From Immersiella caudata (lineage: Eukaryota > Ascomycota > Sordariomycetes > Sordariales > Lasiosphaeriaceae), in assembly GCA_030512335.1 (NCBI GenBank), contig JAULSU010000001.1:6820001-6884000 (forward strand): a stretch of DNA of 64,000 bases, read 5' to 3'. The position numbers and the translations under genes are program-made. The notes under the pieces were generated by a model. The model was given only the letters and a program-made list of their open reading frames with translations. It was not told the DNA's origin and searched no databases. Of this stretch, positions 54,045 through 64,000 are shown in pieces. Position 1 is the first letter of the stretch. Each line of letters opens with the position of its first letter.

Positions 54045-55098
54045 CTACAAAAGGCTGAACGGGCTCCTCTTCATTTCAGGACTGCGTGGGCTCATTGGCA
54101 ACGCAAAAAGTTCTTCTTCAGTTGCCTCGTCCGGTCCTGGGGCGCGTGTAGGTGGCAAGTTGCTGCCAACAATGGCATTTAATGAACCAACCCCGCCGTT
54201 GGCAGAATCATTCGTTTGACCGGGACCAGGCGGCAGTAGAGGCTGCATCCGCAGCGGCGCAGTCTTCGCAGCTGCATCAAAATAGGTAATTAGCATCACC
54301 TCAAACCCTCGTCACCAGTTAGTAGTACGTACCATTACTAGCTGCAGCCAACTCCAACGGACTCGTCGCCAGCTTCAACCCCCTCAACTTCTCCCCCAGC
54401 CTGCCCCCAATCGGACTCCTTGGACTAGCGGGACCCATGGTCGCCGTCGGGATCCTCAACGTCGGCACTTCTGGCACCTCTTTCTCGCTCTTCAAACCAA
54501 AGTGATCAAAGATCCACACCTTCTCCTGGAGCGCCATCTCCAGCCCTACGCTCTCCGCATTCTCCTTCGCCTCGGCCTTGATCTCCGCCTCCAGCTCCGC
54601 CAGCCTCTTCTTTGCCCATATCGTGTGCAACACCCCACGCCGTCCTGCCTCTTCGCCACTACCGCCCAAGCCCGCGGGGAATATCGCCGGCATCGGCTTC
54701 GTGCGTAGTACAGATGCGCCGCCCTTGCGCGTCAGAGTAATCAGCGGGGGGACGGCCGCCCCGGGCGGGAGAAGAAAGTACACGCGGCAGGTGTCTCCGC
54801 CGGCATCTGTATCGCGCACGTGCAAGACGGCGGTTTTTCCGTCCCATGATATATCCCAGTCGGACGGCTTCGCTTTCCTCCCTAGTTCTTGCTCTTGCTG
54901 GTCCCCGTTTGCGGCTACTTTGTTGGCGCCCACCGAACCGTCCCACTCGATCATGAGGATCTTTGTGCCTTCGTTCGCCTTGCCGGTTTCGAACTCGAAA
55001 CGCGAGAGGGTGAGACCGGAGGACGGCGAGGTTGGGGTTTCGACGACCTCTAATGCGAGGCCATCCACCTTTTTCGCGAGCTCATCTGTGGATGCCAT
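54045..55098 (-). CDS. Unknown conserved-looking protein
   Basis: Exons are 54333-55098 and 54045-54271, giving 330 residues from ATG 55096-55098, with the frame kept at the GTACGT...GCAG intron. The N-terminal part has an ordered segment (LTLSRFEFETGKANEGTKIL, WDISWDGKTAVLHVRDTDAG) with alternating hydrophobic residues, likely beta strands. A helical stretch follows (KKRLAELEAEIKAEAKENAE). The second exon encodes a Pro/Gly/Glu-rich tail (LPPGPGQTNDSANGG). No family motif, signal peptide or membrane segment is recognised. The frame stays open upstream of the ATG, but those codons are GC-rich and lack features. No function is proposed. Confidence 0.7.
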
Positions 55099-58000
55099 GG
55101 CGAGCTGAGTCTTTTTTCTGCCGACACAGGCCCGGGGAGGGTTCGGTCGGGGTGGGATAGAGGGGTGTTCGGAAGCGGAATCCCTCCAGTGGGGAAGATG
55201 TGAGGCTCGGGAAGGTCCCGAGTTTGACAGCACGCTGGGATGCCTAACAGCGCAGGCAGGCCTGAGATCGAATTCCCGGAACCGAAGGACGGTCGTCTGC
55301 TGCGGGTGGTTCTGCCGTTCTACCTCTCCCGAGTGAGCGGGCTGGTTTTTGGGAGGCGAGATAGGGCGTCTGGGAGCGGGGCTAAGGTGTTTGCGCGCAA
55401 ACGCAAGGTCGCAGGCGAGCGTAGGCCGGTTTTTGTCGCTACGACGGTGTTTGCGTTGCAGGCTAATATCAACCTTTTTGCTTGCTACCAACCGGCAGAG
55501 CTCTCAAACGCCAGAGGCGTAGAGCCGGGTCCCGCGCGGTAGACGCGCAAGCGCAGTGGAGGGACGCTGAACGAGATGGAGGGTTGCCTGGGGAGGCAGC
55601 CAATGTTGGTGAAGGAGGTGGTGGACAGATAGGCAGCTGGGGCAATTTGGCAACGTGGGAGAAAAGTGCGCCAAGGTAAAGGGGCAAGGTAAGAAAGGCA
55701 GACAGAGTGGTAGGTAGGCAGGAAGTGTCGGTATGGAAAGGAAGTAAGTAGAGGAGGGAAATAGGTCTCCCGGCGTAGGCGGGCTGGCCCGGAGCGGTTC
55801 GCCTCCCCGAATTATTGCTTGGGGCGACGACAAAGACGGGCCACTAGAACGCGGTAGTGTTGGTAGGGTAGACGTCTGGGCACCTATCACCAGCGGCGGC
55901 GGCCTTGTGCTGGACTGGAGATGGAGCTACGCTGCTGAGGAGTCGCGAGCATCTATCCACGAAAGGAAAGGCCACCAGGTCATTTGGGGACGGTAAGCCA
56001 ATTCAATGCATGGATGAATTCATGCTGGGGGGAGGGAACCGTCTTGGCTCGAATTGCCCTCGACGAAAAGCCTGCTCGTTTGCTGGCGGCCCGCTGCCGA
56101 TTTGCGGCTCATTTTCGTCCAGCTGAGAGATCAGGCTTCTCTCTAATTTTCTTTTCTTTTTCCTCCGACCCTTTGAGAGCTTCTGTGCCCATCGCGAGCG
56201 CAAGTCTCTTGGTTGTTCGCGGGAGTTGATGATCGCGGGGCTCGATCACGCCCAGAGTGGGAATCCATGTCAAAGATGAGGAGGGGCGGCACCTAAAAAT
56301 AGCATTGGGGTTTGGCGTGGCACGCAGACGGGACTTGGCCGGATCGGTCCTCGCGCCTCCCTGCCAACATTCGGGAACTGGCCCGACCCCTCGACACTAC
56401 TAGACCAGTGCCCCGGTCTCCAGTGTGTTCCCGGAATACCGAACAATCGGCGCACCTATTCGTTCTTCGCATCGAGCATCAAAGCCCCTGCGTCACCGCA
56501 GAGGCCGTCGCTCTTCTGGGATGGTGAGTCTGCCCCTCAACGGGAACGCGGAGCATGTTTGCCATTGCCCAGGTTGAAGCAGATGTCGGCGGTTGTGGCT
56601 TTGATGTTGATACTCTGCCTCGTCAGAGTGTAACTATTGGAGAAGACGATGACGCTGATGTGGTCTTCATTTTTTTCCCTCGAAGACGGCCGTACCGGAT
56701 TCGAAAAGCAGTATGTTGGCTGGATGAGAGTACCCATGTGAGAGGAAGACAAAGACCAAGAACCCGAGGGAATGGAACAAGCAATTTGCGGCCCGGGCCC
56801 GGCGCAACTGAGCCAACGGTGGAGGGCTGGTACCCGTTGATAAATAACCAGCAACGGAGGATACGGATGGAAGGATGCCCGGCATTCGGCCGGACCGGTA
56901 AACGCATGGGCTCCTCCCCGCCAGCGAGACGGAGCCGGGCGGCAACGCCGACAAGGGACACGAGAAGGCCAGTGTGTGTTTGTGGGCCAATCGTTATGCT
57001 CCAGGCCCGACTGCTAAATGACAGCGAAAACGCCGGAGAAGGGCCGCAGCGACTCAGCTTGCTGGGCCGAAAGGAGACCAGGCTTCGCGGCTAATTGCAC
57101 AACTGGGAGACTTGGTGACCATACAACGCATATTCCCCATCATTCTAATTTGCGTCCGGTAGAGTTGTCGCGCGAAGGACCTCTCTGCCCTGATCGTAGC
57201 GTAGTCAGTGTCTCTTCGTCGTAACGCGACCAGGCGTGCGAATAGCGCTCGCCCGATCAGAAGATGGATCCAGTAAGGAGCAACGGTCGAACCGCGGCCA
57301 GAAATTGCCCGACTGCCGAGGGGCTCTGCACTGAATTCGCTCTCTGCTTGAACGCAGTGGATGCGGTGAGGCTAGGATAGGTAGGGTTTCCAAATTCCCG
57401 AATCTGGCCGATGAGCACTTGCCATGAAACAAGCCTCCAGAGATCGGCAGTCTCTAGGCTTACTTTAGCACTGCGTGGAATGAGGACTGGGATGCCGAGA
57501 TCCAGACGACCCTGGAAGAGATTGGCTGATTGATGCTATCCATACTCACAGTGCATTCCGTCCACCGATGTCAGTGCTGCGGCAGGTAGTTGCACGCCGT
57601 TCTCTCTCTCTTGCGAGCTGCGGCCTCGGACTCGGGCGGCGCGATAGATCTAGATCTCGAGTTGGTGTGTGTTCCGTGGGTGAAGGGCGGGAAGTCGTCG
57701 TGGCAGTCAAGTTTAGTACTGGCCGGCCCGAAAGGCATCGTACAGTCAAGCGAACGGTCAAACCGGCGGGATACACCGTTCTTCGAAGAAAATCGGAATC
57801 GGGCCCGCACCTGGAGATAGGCCGCTCTCCCATACCTCTTTCCTCTCCGAGGCAAGTCGCCGTTGCCCTCGTTGTCGCCCAGCACATCCGAGCCGGACTT
57901 CTGCCGCACACAGGAGGGTGAGGCGACCTCGCAAGCGGACATGCGACTTGTGTTGCGATCCCCCAACTTCCCCATTTTCGGTGTTTTTCGCTCCCATTTA

Positions 58001-59572
58001 TTGGCTGCGGCTAAATTACGACCTGCCCGCAAGCCTGCAGCACGACGCCAGGGAACGTGGACGACAGGTAACGGTACCTTTTCGGTGCCATCCTGTGTTT
58101 AGCCGGGCGCTGCCGCTGCTACCCTACCTGTGTTCCCCCCCCGCAAATTGGCCATCGCGAGTGGCTCGTCAGCTATCTCACGTCTTACGCCACAGGGTCA
58201 CCAGTACAAGCCATTGGCCGGGGGCTTGACCTGCCTGGAAACAAGCACTGAGCAGGCCCGATTGAGACGGGGAAGCTGAACGCCTTTGGACACACACCCG
58301 CAATGAAACGTGGGCAATAGGGGCGTTGCGGAACGTGGCGGACGGCATCTCTGTTAGCGAGGTACCACTGACACCCCACCATTCCTCGTGCACTAGAAAG
58401 TACCTGCCTCTCTTGATCGCGAGCCATCTTTGTACTCTCAGGGGTGGGCCTGGTTTGTTCGCATCTGCTGTGGGCTCTGGTAACCCTCTCCACTATTACG
58501 CCGGCCAAACCGCCGGGAGGCAGGTGGCCCACCCCATGAACCATCACCACCTCAGAGACAAACTCGCAAGCCCGCGAAGGGTCGCCCATTCACGCCGTCC
58601 GGTCTGGATTCGAGTCAGGCCGCAATTCGCACCAAACGTTGCACACACAAGCGACTTGGACTCTTTCGCTACGGATTAACCTTCTCGCTGCATTTCGGCG
58701 ATTTCCTTCTCTTCTTTTTGCTTCTGGTTTCAGCGAGCAAGACCCCCGCTCCCGTCCTTCGCCAGGCCATCTCGGTGCCTCTCAGCAGGGCCTTCGGCGC
58801 GTGTCGGGCAAACCGCTTCGCTCCCCCACCCTTCCAAAACAGGCCTCTGATCCATCCCATCCCATCTATTCCTCTCCGTCCCGTCCTACACAGGCTTTTC
58901 CCCCTAACGCCGCGACTTTCTCGACCGACTTCAACGAACCGTTCGCCGAATTCGCGCATCGCATCTTCTCGCCAGCGACGACCCAGCGACGACCCGTACT
59001 TCGATTTTCAAACTTGGCGCTGCGATCGAAGCGACCAGCCTCGCAATCAGCCACATCCGGTTGCCGACCACGCCATTGATTGACTTGACGACACCAGCCG
59101 TTGTCGGTTCGGGCATCAACGACGACGAGGGCTCTGAGGATTGTCGTCGCCTAATGGTTGGGTGTTGTAGGCACTAGACAAATATCGACACCCGCGAAAC
59201 GAGTTGCATCCCTTGAAATCGCCACCGCCGTGGAGGAATCACGGGTTGATCGATCTCTCGCGAACAGCCCGCGCCGTCTCTCGCTGTTTGTTTGGCCTCG
59301 GGGTCGAATCTTCGAGGCCGTTATCAGAGGAGGCTCCAGGGCACGCCCTCTCTTACTGCCAGCCAACTTGTCTTCGATTTTCTAGCCCAAATGGTCCACC
59401 ATGTATGAGCTGCGACAACTCTGCGTCGTTGATATTTCTACCCCGACCGTCCCGCAGCCGCCATCTCAATAGAGAGAAGACTGTCTCGGAATAACGCATG
59501 ACCGGTTATTTCTATACGCCGTCCATTTCGACATAGGCTCTGCGGCGGCGTCGCCGGCCGGAAGCCAACGCC
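55099..59572. other. 4.5 kb block without a recognisable gene
   Basis: I see no protein-like reading frame on either strand. All open frames are short, Arg/Pro/Ser-rich and lack motifs or matching splice sites. Direct repeats, inverted ends and tandem arrays were not found by eye. Pyrimidine-rich sequence from about 58690 to 59570 fits a long 5' leader of the F-box gene. It may also hold a non-coding transcript or a very divergent gene that cannot be seen without expression data. Confidence 0.45.
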
Positions 59573-61203
59573 ATGGACCACCTACATGTGACCGAGTTCG
59601 GCTCGGACCAATATCTCAAGAAGTTGAATCAAGCACAGGCAGCGAGTGCGGCAAATGCGACAACAGCGACAACATCTACTTCGGTCGAGATCTCGCAATC
59701 GCAGTCCCCGTTTATATTACCCATTCGTGGGTATAATCCGGAGTCGGAAGATTCAACTGTCAAGACAGAATCTAAACGGCCTGAGAAGAGGAGTTTTCTC
59801 GGGTTTCGCTCCAAATTCCATTCCTCCAAAGGACCCCCGCAAGCAACACAAACAACTGAGCTTGTTTACCGTGATCGTCGGCCTTCAGTAGCGTCGACCA
59901 CGAAACAGAGGTGAGTCTCGAAACATGGATTGTCTTGAAAGTGAGCTAACTCATTATTTCAAGCCTTCCTTTTGATGTCTTATTCCAATGTCTTCCGAAT
60001 GAATTGCAGGTTGAAATCATCGCCTCGCTTCCGCTCTCCGATATTCTCAATTTGAGGTTAGCATCAAGGTCATTACACGCTTTGGTGTCCTTCAACGAGA
60101 CCCCTATTTCTCGCTATCATCTTGATCATCACATCCCCGCCTACGCCAAACGGCTTTACCCGGTGCCCGAGGGATCGGCCCTGAACTTTCACTATCTTTG
60201 CGGATTGTGGCACCGACTCCATGTTGCGGCCAAGCTTTCGTATTTGATGTGCGAGTGGATCACCAAGGAACTCTTCCTTCGCACCACGGAGGAGAAGAAG
60301 AGAGAGTTTGCACCACAAAAGGAGCGGATGAGACGACGTCTCATTCCGGTGCTATTTACAATCTTTCACTTTTTCGAGACATATCGAAAGCTGCACGCCA
60401 AATATGTCACCGAAAATGGGCATGGCCTACGGCATGAGCCATATACCGCCAACCCCATCGAAACCGAAGTAATGAACATGTACGATGACAGGACATTATT
60501 ACGAGTGCACGAAGCATTCCCCCTCGTTTTGTCGTCATTCTGCAGACGCCTCAGGCCACCTACCTATGTTGGACGAGTTGAACGATCACTCAGGGGTTAC
60601 CTAAGGGAAAAGCCCCCGGATGAGGTGCATGTGGCGGTTCTTTGCATCGGCGGTCTGAGGGAAGTGGAGAGGATATGGGAGGTGAAAGGCTACAACACCA
60701 GAAGAGCCACCGTAGACAACTGGTATAATTCGATAACACGAGACACGGTAGAGCAGGAGGTCGAACCGGAACCGAAGAAACGGCGTGGCTTGCTGGGACT
60801 GAAGCGGAAGAAGTCGATGGCTGTTCTGGGGAAGACCCTGGCGACGGAACCGTTCAGGACGACCGACATAAACATTCGGAATGGGGACGCGGCACAGAAC
60901 TTCGTTTTCAATACGAGCCTCGCGGCGGGAATGCCCATGGGCCCGTTGCCAAAGGACCAGCTCAAGGCACTTCTTCCAGACCTTCCGGTGCTACAGAAGA
61001 TCTGGACGGAAACCGCAGAAACCATGATTTTGGATAGGAAGATTGTCGAGCGGCCAACCGATATTCGGCGCAACGCCCACCTTCTTACCGATCTTATCCG
61101 AGAAGACGGCGTCGAGGAGGAAGACCAGTGGTGGTACGGCACCGTCGCACCAGAATCGGTGCGACCCAACTTGGACGCGATCGAGGAAGACGCCCTCGAG
61201 TAA
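59573..61203 (+). CDS. F-box domain protein
   Basis: Exons are 59573-59910 and 59964-61203, giving 525 residues. A Ser/Thr/Gln-rich N-terminal region (1-110) is followed by an F-box at about 113-150 across and after the splice: SLPFDVLFQCLPNELQVEII and ASLPLSDILNLRLASRSLHA. The rest is helical with a Lys/Arg patch (EPKKRRGLLGLKRKKSM, a possible nuclear signal). A C-terminal acidic end (LDAIEEDALE) closes the protein. F-box proteins link substrates to Skp1-cullin-F-box ubiquitin ligases. No WD40 or leucine-rich repeats are visible, so the substrate part is of unknown type. Confidence 0.9.
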
Positions 61204-61937
61204 CACGGCCGCGGGATTCCCCCGCCACATTTGATACACCAAATCCTACCCAGCTTGTCCACGTCATCGACGACGAGGTCGCTGCGGAGAACGACTACTT
61301 AATCTTTTTTTTATTTTGTCTAGTTGACACCTTCAAAAGCATTTACAGGCGTTAAATTCCCTTTGTCAACCCATGGACGGGCAAGCCAGGCTGAGGGGCC
61401 GTAGGGTGTACCGGAACACATTTTTATTTCTACGAGTCTTGTCACGGTTGCCCTGGGGGCTGGGTTGTATCCAAGGGTCTCTGAAGAAGACGGACGGCCC
61501 ATTCATCTTTCTGTAACTTCAAGTCTTCGGCATGATATACCCTGCATGAAGCTCGCCTGGTCGCCGCTGAGGCGATGCAATTCGTCGCAAATAAGACTTA
61601 TTGAATGATCATTGCTGTGCTTTGCTTGTGACAAATTTGACTGCTTTATGTATTTGCCACGGCGCCCTTTTCCAGCTTCCCACATGGCTTTTAAGTGAAA
61701 TTAACGCCAGAGCTGAGGGCAGTTGCATCAAGCTGCATAGCTACCCTCTCAATATAAACGCCACCCGCAATGTTTCCATATGGATCCGCACATCCTACTA
61801 TAATCACAGCACAACGCCTCAAATTCCACCCAACCCAGTATCTATCTCATGGTCATCACAAAAGGTATCAATAATTCCAACCCCGACCCAGCCCATATCC
61901 AAGTTTGAGAAATTCAAAAGTATCCCTTCATGTGTAC
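61204..61937. other. Convergent intergenic stretch, no gene seen
   Basis: These are the 3' flanks of the F-box gene and the AT-hook gene. It is somewhat AT-rich near 61700-61870 and shows no gene. Confidence 0.4.
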
Positions 61938-64000
61938 TCATCTCCGTGGCACATAAAACCTCTCATTGCCTCCAAGATTTGAGGCATCAAAGTTCCCCAG
62001 CGTTCCCGCTGGGTATCCCGTCCCGGCATTTGACTGGGCTCGGGCGTTCTGAGCCACACCGTAGCCCGAGCTGTTCAGACCCAATGCGCCCTGGTTGGCG
62101 GAGGAGTCCATGCTGCTAGTGTCAAAAAGAGTCCAATCGGTGGCGTTATTCCCAGGAAACGACTGGACACCAGCCATGCCTTGCATATTCTGATTGTTGG
62201 TGTGTGCAGTGCTGTTGGACCGCTGCTGAGTGGTGCTGGTAGGCACAAATGATGGCGAATGATGTGATAAGCCGTTGCTGGCATTGTTGGTGCGATATCC
62301 TGCTGCGGCAGCCGGAGTGCCTGACTGACCGCGTTGGGTAGCATAAGAGCTGGCGTTTAGGCTTGTGCTTGAGTTGCGATAGTTGCTATTGGCCGGGTTG
62401 AAGTTGTTGCTTGCCGACGTACTAAACTGCGGAGAATGTTGAGCCGAATAAGAAGACGTACCCGCAGAGCTTGTAGCCATCTGTTGTTGGTAGCCCTGTT
62501 GGGAAGCCAGTTGCTGCTGACCGCTAGGATATTGTTGGTTGTTCGAATATGAGCGCTGACCATTCGAAGAGTACTGCTGGACCTGGGCGGCTTGAGCAGC
62601 CTGAGCAGCCTGAGCAGCAGCAGCTTGTGCAACTTGTTGCTGTTGTTGGGCGGTGAACGATGACTGCTGTGCCTGCTTCTGCTGAGGAGATCCGTAGTTT
62701 TGTTGATGCTGTTGACTATACTGCGTATTCGCAGTGCGGTACTGGGGATACGGAGCCTGTGTAGTCCGTACCTGATGCTGTGCAATCATGGGGCTCACAT
62801 TCGACTTCATCGACTGGGCGGCTTGCGGATTGGGTGATCTCATCTGAGTGGTGACCGGCTGTTGAGTTGACTGTTGATGTTGCTGGGATATCTGTGATTG
62901 CTGTTGCTGCTGTTGCTGTGGAAGGTGCGTTGGCATCAAGCGCCCTGAATTCATGCGCGTTTGCGGTGGCTCAGGGTCATTCTGCTGTTCCAGCTGGGCC
63001 TGAAGTTGCGCTTCGTAGTTTTCCATGGTGGGAGACTGGACTTCAAAATGGCCATGGTCTTGTTCTGGAGAGTGGATAGATGGTACGGCGGGCTCTGTTG
63101 ATACAGGCGCTTGTGCTCGAATCGGTTCGGGGGCGCGAGTTGTGGTTTGTGTCTGGATCGTGGAGGGATTAGGTATTGGGGTTGACTTTGGGTTGGACAG
63201 CGTAGCCGGAGAGAGGATGTTTGATGTCAACGGTGAAGAGGTTACTGCTGTATTGTTCGCAGAAGGCTTTTCTTTCTGCTTTCCAGCCGGTGCCTTGGGT
63301 TCCTTGGTTTTCCGTTGGCGCTTGGAGGGCGGAGGGCCTGAGACAGCGGTCGGCCCTTGAGGCTGGGGGAGTTGAGCGGTAGAAGAGGCTGGCAGTTGAG
63401 GCACGCTTGCTTGCGGCTGTGGTGGGCCTAGCCCGTTGCGTTGGCTGGGGGCGCCCTGTGGAAGACTTTCTGTTTCCTTGCCTCCTTTTCGTTTCCGCTT
63501 CTGACCTGCGGCTGCAGGGGCCTTCACCTGGCCAGCGGCGGCAGCGATTTTACCTGTCGTAGGTGCTGGTGGCTGAGGAGGGGGAAGTTGCTGGGTAGGA
63601 TTCTGGGGTTGTTGTACTGGCTGCACGACAGGAGCTGGAGTTGGTTCGGCATGAAACAAAAACCTCGCGTTAGGGCCCGACGGCGCTGGCTTGTTCACTT
63701 TCTTTGCAGGTATTGACGCTGCCGAGTTAACAGCAGTAAACGATGGGTTAGGTGTCCGAGCTTGTTGGTTCAGCGCCTGAGACGACTGGGTCATCGCCGC
63801 CGTGTTGGCGTTTTGGCTGGCTAACAGTGCTTGAGCGGCCTGTTGAAGAGGATCAGCCACAGTGGTCGAGGCACCGCCAGAGTCCTTTGGACGGTTCTTG
63901 GAACCCTTTGGACGTCCACGTTTCTTCGCACTAGCCGTGATATCGGTAGCAATATCGTTGCTCGTGGCGCTCCCGGGTAACGCGGTCCGGCCCGAGGCGG
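61938..64000 (-). CDS. AT-hook, Gln-rich protein, N-terminus cut by window end
   Basis: The frame is open from the window edge to the stop at 61938, covering at least 687 residues, so the start lies outside. Close to the edge is KKRGRPKGSKNRPKD, an AT-hook core (RGRP) with flanking basic residues, which binds the minor groove of AT-rich DNA. A second basic stretch GQKRKRKGGKE follows. The rest is low complexity: Pro/Gln-rich, then glutamine runs (QQQQQQSQISQQHQQST), Ala/Gln repeats (AAAQAAQAAQAAQ) and Ser/Asn/Tyr-rich sequence. It ends NERFYVPRR. Such composition suggests a nuclear, chromatin or transcription role. No enzyme domain is visible, and no closer assignment is made. Confidence 0.8.
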   Translation of the reverse strand, partial: ASGRTALPGSATSNDIATDITASAKKRGRPKGSKNRPKDSGGASTTVADPLQQAAQALLASQNANTAAMTQSSQALNQQARTPNPSFTAVNSAASIPAKKVNKPAPSGPNARFLFHAEPTPAPVVQPVQQPQNPTQQLPPPQPPAPTTGKIAAAAGQVKAPAAAGQKRKRKGGKETESLPQGAPSQRNGLGPPQPQASVPQLPASSTAQLPQPQGPTAVSGPPPSKRQRKTKEPKAPAGKQKEKPSANNTAVTSSPLTSNILSPATLSNPKSTPIPNPSTIQTQTTTRAPEPIRAQAPVSTEPAVPSIHSPEQDHGHFEVQSPTMENYEAQLQAQLEQQNDPEPPQTRMNSGRLMPTHLPQQQQQQQSQISQQHQQSTQQPVTTQMRSPNPQAAQSMKSNVSPMIAQHQVRTTQAPYPQYRTANTQYSQQHQQNYGSPQQKQAQQSSFTAQQQQQVAQAAAAQAAQAAQAAQVQQYSSNGQRSYSNNQQYPSGQQQLASQQGYQQQMATSSAGTSSYSAQHSPQFSTSASNNFNPANSNYRNSSTSLNASSYATQRGQSGTPAAAAGYRTNNASNGLSHHSPSFVPTSTTQQRSNSTAHTNNQNMQGMAGVQSFPGNNATDWTLFDTSSMDSSANQGALGLNSSGYGVAQNARAQSNAGTGYPAGTLGNFDASNLGGNERFYVPRR

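Noticed and set aside
58606..58620. GGATTCGAGTC resembling a tRNA B box
   Set aside because: No A box or cloverleaf stems at the needed distances.

Overview
The window is nuclear DNA of a filamentous ascomycete (Pezizomycotina), most likely a Sordariomycete. The evidence is dense genes on both strands and many 45-70 nt introns with GTRNGT-type donors, a CTRAY branch site and AG ends. Products include a Zn2Cys6 regulator, a Rhodopsin-domain membrane protein, a CBM20 alpha-amylase and a Crypton. No rRNA, tRNA or CRISPR array was recognised. Gene models were built by reading splice sites and keeping frame. Protein identities come from motif recognition, not from a database search.

Layout. 0-7 kb: the 3' part of an unknown gene, a gene-poor stretch, a decayed short-chain dehydrogenase, a seven-helix membrane protein and an MBD4-like DNA glycosylase. 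7-19 kb: housekeeping genes for cytochrome c1, DAHP synthase, a WD40-cyclophilin, nucleoporin Nup84, Cmc4 and SUMO. 19.5-32 kb: a three-LIM protein, an MCT-family transporter tail to tail with a fused succinyl-CoA ligase alpha/beta protein, Cox19 and the dynamin Vps1. 32.9-43.2 kb: a 1429-residue F-box/zinc-finger protein, an alpha-amylase with a starch-binding domain and a Zn2Cys6 factor. 43.9-46.6 kb: a Crypton with an intact tyrosine recombinase gene, bounded by short degenerate inverted repeats. 47-55 kb: Grx3/4, a cysteine-rich CYSTM-like protein, Abp1, a Vps37-like ESCRT-I subunit and an unknown protein. 55.1-59.6 kb: a 4.5 kb block with no gene seen. 59.6-64 kb: a second F-box protein and an AT-hook, Gln-rich protein cut by the window end.

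Themes. Three genes serve the mitochondrial respiratory chain or intermembrane space: cytochrome c1, Cmc4 and Cox19. Vps1, Abp1 and Vps37 serve endocytosis and vacuolar sorting. The amylase and the Zn2Cys6 factor lie in tandem, but no regulatory link is shown. Two promoters carry recognisable sites: TGACTCA beside CCAAT upstream of DAHP synthase, and a mirrored pair of CCAAT boxes upstream of cytochrome c1. Several very small coding exons (3, 6, 12 and 13 nt) and one apparent GC-AG intron explain genes that simple ORF calling misses.
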